The position numbers and the translations under genes were made by a program. A DNA stretch of 64,000 nt from Bacteroidota bacterium (lineage in GTDB: Bacteria > Bacteroidota > Ignavibacteria > Kapaibacteriales > HRBIN21), in contig JAUQPR010000010.1 of assembly GCA_030550275.1 (NCBI GenBank), positions 1 through 64,000 of the forward strand, written 5' to 3'. Below are positions 27,161 to 34,902 of this stretch, in pieces. The notes below the pieces were generated by a model that had not been told where the DNA came from, made no database searches, and saw only the letters and a list, made by a program, of their open reading frames with translations. The stretch's first letter is position 1, and every line of letters starts with the position of its first letter.

Positions 27161-28351
27161 ATGTGGCATCGCACGGGAATACTCTGCGCCTGCATCGGTG
27201 TGGCAGTGGTTGCGTCCGGATGCAACGACCTCCCCTCCTCGATCGGAGCGGAGTTCCTGCCCGACACAACCCAGCTTCAGGTGCTCTCCTCCGAGCTCGT
27301 TCCCCTGATTGAGTCCGTGCGCACCGAGCAGGTCGCCCAACCGCTGTTCAACACGGGATGGCTCTTTCTGGGGCGCTATCGGGAGCTGGAGGCGCGTGTA
27401 CTGCTGCGCTTTGTGGATATCCCCGATACCCTTGCGGGCGTGACCGCCGAGGACATCCTCGAAGCCACGCTCATCCTCTCGCCCGAGCGCTACGCACTGG
27501 GGGATACTGCTGGCGGTGCAACCGTTGTCCCCTTCCGCATCCATCCTGTGGTGCGGTTCTGGAGTCCACTGGCAATCTGGGACAGCCTCTTCGCCAACGG
27601 GGATGCCGCCACGCTCGATCTCACCCCGATTGGGAGCTGGAATGACCCAATTCCGCTGCGGGACAGCTCCGAACCGGTCCGGGTTCGGCTCAACGCCGCC
27701 GGACATGCCCTTCTGGCGGAGTGGTTCCGCCGGCAAGCGGATTCGCAGAGCATCTACGGCGTTGCTCTGGTACCGGAGCCGACGGCAACCTCCATCCGCG
27801 CCTTTGCAACACAAACGATTGGGCAGCTCCAGCGCCCGCTCCCGACGCTGGAGGTCCTCTACCGCCGTGCCGGACGCGTGGACACGCTGCGGCTCAGTGG
27901 CGGCTACGCCAGCAGTTTCGTTCGACCACCGGCAGACACCGCGGGGAAGCTGCTACTGCAGTCGGGCGTGCAGTACCGAGTTCGCCTGCGTGTACGGTTG
28001 GATGCACTCCCGCCGCTGGCAGCCATTCACCAAGTCCAGCTCTGGATTCCGGTGGACACTGCAGCGTTTTGGACGGGAAACAGGGAGTTCTCGCGCGTCC
28101 TACGGCTCATGCCGGCGGATTCCGCCGCGCCAGGCTACATCCAGGCAACCGCAACCTATGATGCCGCAACGGCATCGTATGCGACGAAGTCGCTGGCAGC
28201 AATGCTGGAGTTCTGGCTGCGCCACCGACGCAGTGCCGGCGAGCTGCTCATCACCCTTCCTGCCGATGTCCTCTACAGCCGGCTGGACCGGATAGCCCTG
28301 CTGCCGGGAATGCGCATGTGGATTCTCTACTCCGAACGCAAACAGCCATGA
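27161..28351 (+). CDS. Lipoprotein, DUF4270-like, function unknown
   Basis: 396 residues from ATG 27161. A much longer frame opens upstream but runs antisense to two real genes, so it is ignored. The N-terminus is a lipoprotein signal: hydrophobic ILCACIGVAVV then ASGC. The mature part begins NDLPSSIGAEFLPDTTQL, which resembles the start of DUF4270 lipoproteins of Bacteroidota, followed by beta-rich repeats with Leu-Arg-Phe strands. No catalytic motif is visible. The stop overlaps the ATG of the next gene (ATGA), an outer-membrane protein, so the two are translationally coupled and may form a surface lipoprotein-barrel pair. Confidence 0.75.
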   Translation: MWHRTGILCACIGVAVVASGCNDLPSSIGAEFLPDTTQLQVLSSELVPLIESVRTEQVAQPLFNTGWLFLGRYRELEARVLLRFVDIPDTLAGVTAEDILEATLILSPERYALGDTAGGATVVPFRIHPVVRFWSPLAIWDSLFANGDAATLDLTPIGSWNDPIPLRDSSEPVRVRLNAAGHALLAEWFRRQADSQSIYGVALVPEPTATSIRAFATQTIGQLQRPLPTLEVLYRRAGRVDTLRLSGGYASSFVRPPADTAGKLLLQSGVQYRVRLRVRLDALPPLAAIHQVQLWIPVDTAAFWTGNREFSRVLRLMPADSAAPGYIQATATYDAATASYATKSLAAMLEFWLRHRRSAGELLITLPADVLYSRLDRIALLPGMRMWILYSERKQP

Positions 28352-29577
28352 GGCTTCGCGTGTGTCTCCTGGGGATGCTTTCCGCTGCCGCAGCATGGGC
28401 GCAGGGCGGCTCGAACTACTCCCTCTTCGGCATCGGGGATGTTCGCCCTGCTGTGGGGGCTCTCTACGATGGCTGCGCCTCTGCAGGCGTTGTGCTGGTT
28501 TCCGAGCACGGCATTAGCACGCTCAATCCCGCACTGTGGAGCCATGTGCGCTCGACCCGCCTTCAGGGCGGATACCGCTTCAACCAGCAGCAGATTTGGG
28601 GAGACGCCGGACGCACAGCCCAGAACAATGGCAAAGTCGAGGGCATCCTCGGTGTGTTTGCCATAGATACCCTGCGTGGCTGGAGCGCCGGGTTCGGGCT
28701 CTTTCCTTACAGCTCCGTCAACGCCGCCGTTGCCGTGCCAGTCCGTGCTGTGCTCGGCAGCGACACAATTACCGGCAGCTATCGCGTGCTGGCTTCCGGC
28801 GGAATCACCGTTGCCAGTGTTGGGGTTGCCACTACACCAATTCCGCGGCTTGCCATTGGGGCAGCGTTCCGGTACTACTTCGGCCTCTTCCAGAGCGAGC
28901 TGCAGCTCATCCCCGACGACTCGTGGTCTGTCCCTGCGCTGCAGGAGCAGCGGGATTGGCTCTCCGGCGTTGGGTTTGCCTTGGGGCTCTCCTCCTGGCT
29001 CCTGGAGCCGCTGCACATTGGCGTTGCCGTGATGCCTTCGGTCCGGCTTCAGACGCAGCGGCGCTTTACGCACCCCTTCCCGCACACCGGCGGCGATACC
29101 ACGCTGGAGGCTTCCCAGCAATGGGAGCTCCCAGCCGCATACGCCTTTGGGATCGGCTACCGCCGCAACCGCTGGCAATTCCTCGGCGAATACTTCCGCC
29201 AGGAGCTGCAATGGCTCTCCTACCGGAGCGACCCGAGGGTGCAGTTCCGGGCACTGCAGCGCTGGAGCTTTGGAGTTGTGCGCCAGCCCCACCTTCGCGG
29301 CGCCCATGCTTGGAGCGAGCGCGTGGGATTTGCCATCGGTGCCGGCTACCAGGAGCTCTACTACCGCGTCTCCGGCGTGCCGATTGCCGAGTACTTCCTC
29401 AGCGCTGGGCTGAGCCTTCCGCTGGAGCAGCTTACTCTGCTGGAGGTTGCCTGTCAGAGCGGAATCCGCGGGGAGCGACGCCCTGGACTTCTGCGGGAAT
29501 GGTTTACCCGCTTCAGCTTCAGCGTGAGCTTAGGGGAGCAGTGGTTTCAGCCCGGACGCCGCCGTTCGGGGCAGTAG
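28348..29577 (+). CDS. Outer-membrane protein of the FadL-like 'FGIGD' type
   Basis: 409 residues from ATG 28348 (ATGA overlap with the lipoprotein gene). A signal peptide (LLGMLSAAAAWAQ) is followed by SNYSLFGIGDVRPA and HGISTLNPALWS, the start typical of a conserved family of Bacteroidota outer-membrane proteins (FGIGD then NPA.y). The rest is alternating beta strands with aromatic girdles, consistent with a 14-strand barrel. The function of this family is unknown; FadL relatives move hydrophobic compounds. Its last 31 bases overlap the convergent rfaE2 gene. Confidence 0.8.
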   Translation: MRLRVCLLGMLSAAAAWAQGGSNYSLFGIGDVRPAVGALYDGCASAGVVLVSEHGISTLNPALWSHVRSTRLQGGYRFNQQQIWGDAGRTAQNNGKVEGILGVFAIDTLRGWSAGFGLFPYSSVNAAVAVPVRAVLGSDTITGSYRVLASGGITVASVGVATTPIPRLAIGAAFRYYFGLFQSELQLIPDDSWSVPALQEQRDWLSGVGFALGLSSWLLEPLHIGVAVMPSVRLQTQRRFTHPFPHTGGDTTLEASQQWELPAAYAFGIGYRRNRWQFLGEYFRQELQWLSYRSDPRVQFRALQRWSFGVVRQPHLRGAHAWSERVGFAIGAGYQELYYRVSGVPIAEYFLSAGLSLPLEQLTLLEVACQSGIRGERRPGLLREWFTRFSFSVSLGEQWFQPGRRRSGQ

Positions 29578-30044
29578 CGCGCGCAGATCTGCTCCAGCAA
29601 GCCCGTCGTCGAGTAGCCCTGCACGTAGGGGAGCACCACGACCTCCCCACCCCAGGAGCGCACCATCTCCGCGCCGACGATCTGTTCGGGCGTGTAATCG
29701 CCTCCTTTGACCAGCACGTGTGGGCGCAGTTCGGCGATGAGCTGCGCGGGGGTGTCTTCGGCAAAGAGTGTGACGAAATCCACGGGCTTGAGCGCTGCCA
29801 CCAGTGCCGCCCGCTCCTGCTGCGAGCGCAGCGGACGCTGCGGACCTTTGAGGCGGCGCACCGAATCATCGGTGTTGATCCCCACGATGAGCACATCCCC
29901 CAGGGCACGGGCACGGAAGAGGTAGTCCACATGCCCCAGGTGGAGCAGGTCGAAGCAGCCGTTGGTGAAGACAATGCGCTTGCCTTGCTGGCGCAGTTGC
30001 TGGCAGATTTGGGCAAGCAGTGAACGCTCCAGTACCATGCTCAT
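29547..30044 (-). CDS. rfaE2: D-glycero-beta-D-manno-heptose 1-phosphate adenylyltransferase
   Basis: 165 residues from ATG 30044, chosen for its ATGA overlap with rfaE1. It is a nucleotidyltransferase of the cytidylyltransferase fold: FTNGCFDLLHLGHVDYL carries the HxGH ATP site, with INTDDSVRRLKGPQRPL and VLVKGGDYTPEQIVGAE following. It makes ADP-D,D-heptose from heptose 1-phosphate in LPS core biosynthesis. In enteric bacteria this activity is fused to the kinase as HldE; here it is a separate adjacent gene, as in other Bacteroidota. The end overlaps the convergent barrel gene by 31 bases. Confidence 0.93.
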   Translation of the reverse strand: MSMVLERSLLAQICQQLRQQGKRIVFTNGCFDLLHLGHVDYLFRARALGDVLIVGINTDDSVRRLKGPQRPLRSQQERAALVAALKPVDFVTLFAEDTPAQLIAELRPHVLVKGGDYTPEQIVGAEMVRSWGGEVVVLPYVQGYSTTGLLEQICARYCPERRRPG

Positions 30045-31024
30045 GCTTGCACCACCGCTTCCAGCAAGGCTTGTGAGGTAATCGGGACCACGCCGGGCTC
30101 GGCACAGACAACTCCGGCAGCAATATTGGCAAGGGCAGCAGCCTCCAGCAGTGTTGCCCCGGCAATGACGGCTGCCGCAACGGTTGCAATGACCGTATCC
30201 CCTGCGCCGGAGACATCCGCAACGTGGCGAGCCCGCGTGGGGATGAAGGTTGCCCGTTCGGATTCCCACAGGAGCATCCCTTCTTCGCCCAGCGTGATGA
30301 GAACAGCCTGGCAGGCAAGCTCCTGCTGGAGCTGCTGTGCTGCTGCCACAAGCTGCTCGCGCGTCCGGAGTGGCTGGCGGAGTGCTGCAGCAGCCTCCCG
30401 CCGATTCGGCTTGAAGAGGGTCGCCCCACGGTAGGCGAAGAAGTTCTCCTCCTTGGGGTCCACAAATACGGGCACACCCCGACGCCGCATCAACTCAATG
30501 ACCTTGGCGATGAGCTCCGGCGTGAGCATGCCCTTGTTGTAGTCCTGGAAGATGAGCGCCTCGACGTCCTCGGCGGCTTCCAGCAGCTCCAGCACTCGTG
30601 TGGTGATAGTGCTGTTGACGGGCGTACGGACCTCGCGGTCCAGGCGCAGCAGGTGTTGCCGATTGCCCAAGATGCGGATCTTCTCCGTGGTCGGGCGCTT
30701 CGGGTCGGGCAGCACTCCCGCCGTCTCCAGCCCCAGTTGGCGCAGCAGCTCCAGGAGTATCTCCGCTGCCGCATCCTGCCCCACCACGCCGACAAGCAGC
30801 GGACGAACGCCCAGCATTGCCAAGTTATGCGCGACATTTGCTGCCCCGCCCAAGCGACATTGCTCCTCTTCGAAATCCACAATCGGCACTGGTGCTTCGG
30901 GCGAGATCCGCGTCACGCTGCCCCAGAAGTAGCGGTCCACCATCACATCCCCTACCACCGCGATGCGCCGCCCTCGGCAGCCCTCCAGAAGCTGCTGCGC
31001 CCGTTCAACGGTGAGACTGTCCAT
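30041..31024 (-). CDS. rfaE1: D-glycero-beta-D-manno-heptose-7-phosphate kinase
   Basis: 327 residues from ATG 31024; the longer open frame upstream covers the promoter region. This PfkB/ribokinase-family protein shows VVGDVMVDRYFWGSVTRISPEAPVP, RLGGAANVAHNLAMLG, the PTTEKIRIL substrate stretch and the anion-hole/catalytic DVSGAGDTVIATV. It phosphorylates heptose 7-phosphate at C1 in the ADP-heptose pathway for LPS. It is coupled with rfaE2 by ATGA overlap and divergent from clpC. A TAGTTTTG element upstream is the likely promoter. Confidence 0.94.
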   Translation of the reverse strand: MDSLTVERAQQLLEGCRGRRIAVVGDVMVDRYFWGSVTRISPEAPVPIVDFEEEQCRLGGAANVAHNLAMLGVRPLLVGVVGQDAAAEILLELLRQLGLETAGVLPDPKRPTTEKIRILGNRQHLLRLDREVRTPVNSTITTRVLELLEAAEDVEALIFQDYNKGMLTPELIAKVIELMRRRGVPVFVDPKEENFFAYRGATLFKPNRREAAAALRQPLRTREQLVAAAQQLQQELACQAVLITLGEEGMLLWESERATFIPTRARHVADVSGAGDTVIATVAAAVIAGATLLEAAALANIAAGVVCAEPGVVPITSQALLEAVVQA

Positions 31025-31077
31025 GAGCTCAACCTCTGCACTGGCACTGCCGAAACATTGGTGTGTCGCCAACGATA

Positions 31078-31085
31078 CAAAACTA
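31078..31085 (-). promoter_or_regulatory. Bacteroidota-type -7 element (TAGTTTTG) upstream of rfaE1
   Basis: An exact TAnnTTTG match on the minus strand, about 54 bases upstream of the rfaE1 ATG. It implies a leader of roughly 45 bases. No -33 TTTG at the expected distance. Confidence 0.45.
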
Positions 31086-31190
31086 CCGAACCGCTCCCGT
31101 GCCCGCAGCGGCGCGGCTGCAATAAAGCCCAATCCTGCTGCGTCGTCAGCGGGTGAGCGTAGTAGAACTTGAAGCAACATCGCAAACGCC

Positions 31191-33689
31191 ATGGAAGGCA
31201 ACTTCTCGCAGCGGATGCAGGAGGTCATCCGGCTGAGCCGCGAGGAAGCTCTCCGCCTGGGGCATGACTACATTGGCACCGAGCACCTGCTCCTGGCGAT
31301 GATCCGCGAAGGCGGAGGGATGGCTATCCGCATTCTGCGCAACCTTGGAGTGGACCTGGTCCGCCTCCAGCGCACAATCGAAGATAGCGTCCGCTCCTAC
31401 GGGGGGACCGCCACCATTGGGAACATCCCGCTGACTAAGCAAGCCGAGCGCGTCCTGAAGCTGTGCTACCTGGAAGCCCGTGGGCTCAAAGCCGATGTTG
31501 TGGGGACCGAGCATCTGCTGCTGGCACTGTTGCGCGAAAGCGATACCATTGCAGCGCAAATCCTGGCTCACTTCAACGTCACCTACGATGCAGCTCGGCA
31601 GGAGCTGCAGAACATTCTCAGTGGGCGCTCCAGCGTCCGTCCCGAACGGGGCGCTCCTCGGGTTCGGGTCACCGAGCGGGTAAAGACCCCGGTGCTGGAC
31701 AACTTCGGGCGAGACCTTACGAAACTCGCTCTCGAAGGGAAGCTCGACCCAGTCATCGGGCGCGACCGCGAAATCGAGCGCGTTGCCCAGGTGCTCTCCC
31801 GGCGCAAGAAGAACAACCCCGTCCTCATCGGAGAGCCTGGGGTGGGCAAGACCGCCATCGTCGAAGGGCTTGCCCTGCGCATCGTCGAGCGGAAGGTCCC
31901 GCGCGTGCTGCTGGACAAGCGCATCGTCACGCTGGACTTGGCAGCCCTGGTCGCCGGGACGAAGTACCGTGGGCAATTCGAGGAGCGCGTCAAGGCAATC
32001 CTCAACGAGCTGGAGAAGGCACGGGACGTCATCATCTTCATCGATGAGCTCCACACCTTGGTCGGCGCCGGGGGTGCCTCCGGTTCTCTGGACGCCTCCA
32101 ACATGTTCAAGCCCGCCTTAGCGCGCGGCGAGATCCAGTGCATCGGCGCAACGACGCTGGACGAGTACCGCCAGTACATCGAAAAGGACGGCGCCCTGGA
32201 GCGCCGCTTCCAGAAGATCCTCGTGGACCCGCCCACCCCCGAGGAGACCTTCCACATCCTCATGAACATCAAGGACCGCTACGAGGCGCACCACGGCGTT
32301 GTCTACACCGAGGAAGCCATCCGCGCCTGTGTCCGCCTTGCCGAGCGCTACATCACAGACCGCTACCTTCCGGACAAAGCCATTGATGTCATGGACGAAG
32401 CCGGCGCGCGCGTGCATCTGGCGCACCTGGTCGTGCCCAAAGAGATTCAGGAGCTGGAGGAGCGCATCGAGCAGATCCGCCAGCAGAAGAACCAGGTCGT
32501 GCGCATGCAGAACTTCGAAGAAGCTGCCCGGCTGCGCGATATGGAGAAGAAGCTGCAAGCTGAGCTGGAGGCGCTCAAAGAGGAGTGGGAGCGGCAGGCC
32601 GCCGAGATGGTCTACCCCGTTACCGAGGATGACGTTGCTGACGTTGTGGCAATGATGACGGGCATCCCAGTCAACAAGGTCGCCCAAAGCGAGCAGCAGA
32701 AGCTGCTGACCCTGGAGGAGGAGCTCAAAAAGCACGTCGTCGGGCAGGATGAAGCCATCGAACACTTGGTTCGGGCAATCCGCCGCGCCCGCGCCGGGCT
32801 CAAGGATCCCAACCGCCCCATTGGCTCCTTCATGTTCCTGGGTCCAACCGGCGTCGGCAAGACGGAGCTGGCAAAGGCACTGGCGCGCTGCCTCTTCGAC
32901 ACCGAGGATGCGCTCATCCGCATCGACATGAGCGAGTACATGGAGAAGCACTCCGTCTCGCGCCTCATCGGTGCCCCGCCCGGCTACGTCGGCTACGAGG
33001 AGGGTGGGCAATTGACCGAAAAGGTGCGCCGCAAGCCCTACAGCATCATCCTGCTGGACGAGATCGAGAAAGCCCATCCGGACGTGTTCAACATCCTGCT
33101 GCAAGTGCTCGACGATGGCATCCTCACCGATGGGCTCGGGCGGCGGGTTGACTTCAAGAACACCGTCATCATCATGACGAGCAACATCGGCACCCGCGAC
33201 ATCAAAGCCGGCGGGCGCATCGGCTTCACCGCAAATCCCGAAAGCGATGACTACGAAACCCTCCGCAGCACCATCGAGGAAGCGGTGCGCCGCCTCTTCA
33301 ACCCCGAGTTCCTCAACCGCATCGATGAGTTCATCATCTTCCGTCCGCTCAAGCGCGAGCACATCTCGCGTATCATCGACATCCAGCTCCAGCGGCTGCT
33401 CAAGCGCCTGGAGGTTGCCCATATCCAACTGGAGCTGACCAAGTCCGCTCGGGAGTTCCTCGTGGACAAGGGCTACGATGAGAAGTTCGGTGCCCGACCG
33501 CTCCGGCGTGCCCTCCAGCGCTATCTGGAGGACCCGCTCGCCGAAGAGATCCTCAAGGGCACGATCAAGGATGGCATGACGGTCAAAGTGCGCTTCGATA
33601 AGAAGCTCAACCGGCTCGTCTTCCTCCCACAGGAGCGCTCCACCGAGGTCGCCGCGGACGAGATAGAGGAGACCGGTGTTCCCGAATAA
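31191..33689 (+). CDS. clpC: ClpC-type AAA+ unfoldase
   Basis: 832 residues. Domains in order: two Clp-N repeats (about 5-145; [12 protein letters not shown] and [12 protein letters not shown]), first AAA module with Walker A GEPGVGKT (214-221) and [15 protein letters not shown], a UVR segment ([16 protein letters not shown], about 440-455) in the middle domain, and the second AAA module with Walker A GPTGVGKT (about 551-558) and [16 protein letters not shown]. The RIGFTANPE loop carries the IGF-type tripeptide that docks ClpP. It unfolds damaged or tagged proteins for ClpP. No clpP or adaptor gene (mecA, mcsB) is nearby. The gene heads a clpC-rlmN unit and is divergent from rfaE1. Confidence 0.96.
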   Translation: MEGNFSQRMQEVIRLSREEALRLGHDYIGTEHLLLAMIREGGGMAIRILRNLGVDLVRLQRTIEDSVRSYGGTATIGNIPLTKQAERVLKLCYLEARGLKADVVGTEHLLLALLRESDTIAAQILAHFNVTYDAARQELQNILSGRSSVRPERGAPRVRVTERVKTPVLDNFGRDLTKLALEGKLDPVIGRDREIERVAQVLSRRKKNNPVLIGEPGVGKTAIVEGLALRIVERKVPRVLLDKRIVTLDLAALVAGTKYRGQFEERVKAILNELEKARDVIIFIDELHTLVGAGGASGSLDASNMFKPALARGEIQCIGATTLDEYRQYIEKDGALERRFQKILVDPPTPEETFHILMNIKDRYEAHHGVVYTEEAIRACVRLAERYITDRYLPDKAIDVMDEAGARVHLAHLVVPKEIQELEERIEQIRQQKNQVVRMQNFEEAARLRDMEKKLQAELEALKEEWERQAAEMVYPVTEDDVADVVAMMTGIPVNKVAQSEQQKLLTLEEELKKHVVGQDEAIEHLVRAIRRARAGLKDPNRPIGSFMFLGPTGVGKTELAKALARCLFDTEDALIRIDMSEYMEKHSVSRLIGAPPGYVGYEEGGQLTEKVRRKPYSIILLDEIEKAHPDVFNILLQVLDDGILTDGLGRRVDFKNTVIIMTSNIGTRDIKAGGRIGFTANPESDDYETLRSTIEEAVRRLFNPEFLNRIDEFIIFRPLKREHISRIIDIQLQRLLKRLEVAHIQLELTKSAREFLVDKGYDEKFGARPLRRALQRYLEDPLAEEILKGTIKDGMTVKVRFDKKLNRLVFLPQERSTEVAADEIEETGVPE

Positions 33690-33710
33690 CGCGGACAGCT
33701 CCGCACACGG

Positions 33711-34838
33711 ATGCTTCGCACACTACCGCTCGAGTTCGAGGGGCAGCTCCATCTCAAGGGGCTGTGCCGTTCTCGTCTTGCCGAACTCCTGCACCGCTGG
33801 GGTGAGCCGGCGTACCGTGCCGACCAGCTCTTCCAGTGGATCTACGCCCGCGGGGTTGAGGATTTCAGCGCGATGAGCAATCTGCCGGCGCTCCTGCGGG
33901 AGCGCCTTGCTCGGCACTGCACGCTCAAGACCGTTCACCTCCTCCGCTGGCAGCGCTCCGAACGCGACGGCACGGTCAAGTTCCTACTGCGGCTGCCCGA
34001 CGGTGCAGCAATCGAAGCGGTCTTCATCCCCGCCGATGAAGGGGACCGCCGCACGCTGTGCATCTCCTCCCAGGTGGGCTGCCCGCTGGGATGCGCCTTC
34101 TGCGCCACGGCAACGCTGCGACTGCGGCGCAACCTCAACGCCGCCGAAATTGTGGACCAGCTCTGCCAAGTCCAAAGCTTCCTTGGGGAGCGCATCACGA
34201 ACGTCGTCTTCATGGGCATGGGCGAACCCTTGCTCAACCTGGATGCCGTACTCGATGCCATCGCCATCTTCACCGACCCGCACGCACGGCTTCTCTCCCC
34301 GCGCCGAATCACCATCTCCACCGCCGGCGTGGTCCCTGGCATTCGCAAACTTGCTGAATCGGGCATTCGGGTCAAACTCGCCATCTCGCTCCACTCTGCC
34401 GACCAACGGCTGCGCGAACAGCTCATGCCGATTGCCCGACGCTACCCCTTGCCGGAGCTGCTCGCAGCCGTGCAGTACTACACCGAACGGATACGCCGCC
34501 CGGTCACCTACGAGTACATCCTCTTCGACGGGCTCAACGACTCTCCCGCGGATGCAGACGCTCTGGCTCGGCTGGCTCGCCGCACCGGTGCCAAGGTCAA
34601 CCTCATCCCCTTCCACCCGATCGAGTTTGCCCATCCCACCGGGATTGGGGCACAGCTTCGCCCCAGCCCGCCGGACCGCCTGCACGCCTTTGCCGAACGG
34701 CTGCGCCGACACGGCGTCACCGCAACGGTCCGCTCCTCCAGCGGCATTGATATTGACGCCGCATGTGGGCAATTGGCTCTCTCCTGGCGTCCTGCCGACC
34801 CCGTAGAGGAGCCTACGGCTGCTCAGCCAGGGCGCTGA
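33711..34838 (+). CDS. rlmN: Dual-specificity RNA methyltransferase RlmN
   Basis: 375 residues. The radical SAM site is Cys124, Cys128, Cys131 (GCPLGCAFCAT); further RlmN features are FMGMGEPLLN, RRITISTAGVVPGI, KLAISLHSADQRLREQLMPI and the C-terminal SSGIDIDAACGQL containing the methyl-carrying catalytic Cys. It methylates C2 of A2503 in 23S rRNA and A37 in some tRNAs. It follows clpC by 21 bases. A small hairpin overlaps its stop codon. Confidence 0.96.
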   Translation: MLRTLPLEFEGQLHLKGLCRSRLAELLHRWGEPAYRADQLFQWIYARGVEDFSAMSNLPALLRERLARHCTLKTVHLLRWQRSERDGTVKFLLRLPDGAAIEAVFIPADEGDRRTLCISSQVGCPLGCAFCATATLRLRRNLNAAEIVDQLCQVQSFLGERITNVVFMGMGEPLLNLDAVLDAIAIFTDPHARLLSPRRITISTAGVVPGIRKLAESGIRVKLAISLHSADQRLREQLMPIARRYPLPELLAAVQYYTERIRRPVTYEYILFDGLNDSPADADALARLARRTGAKVNLIPFHPIEFAHPTGIGAQLRPSPPDRLHAFAERLRRHGVTATVRSSSGIDIDAACGQLALSWRPADPVEEPTAAQPGR

Positions 34839-34840
34839 GC
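34821..34840 (+). terminator. Weak hairpin at the end of rlmN
   Basis: GCTCAGC (34821-34827) and GCTGAGC (34834-34840) form a 7-bp stem with a 6-base loop across the rlmN stop codon. It is followed by TTGCTCATTT, not a proper T tract, so it may attenuate rather than end transcription. Confidence 0.3.
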
Positions 34841-34870
34841 TTGCTCATTTCTCCCACTGCTGTCCTCCGG

Positions 34871-34878
34871 TAGTTTCG
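34871..34878 (+). promoter_or_regulatory. Possible -7 element (TAGTTTCG) upstream of the double lyase gene
   Basis: TAGTTTCG matches TAnnTTTG at five of the six fixed positions and ends 24 bases before the ATG at 34903, matching the placement of the stronger elements. No -33 box is apparent. Confidence 0.35.
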
Positions 34879-34902
34879 CTTCCCACAACGCGGAGCAGGA
34901 CT

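Noticed and set aside
34821-34840. Strong intrinsic terminator after rlmN
   Set aside because: The 7-bp stem overlaps the stop codon and lacks a T tract, so only a weak hairpin is reported.
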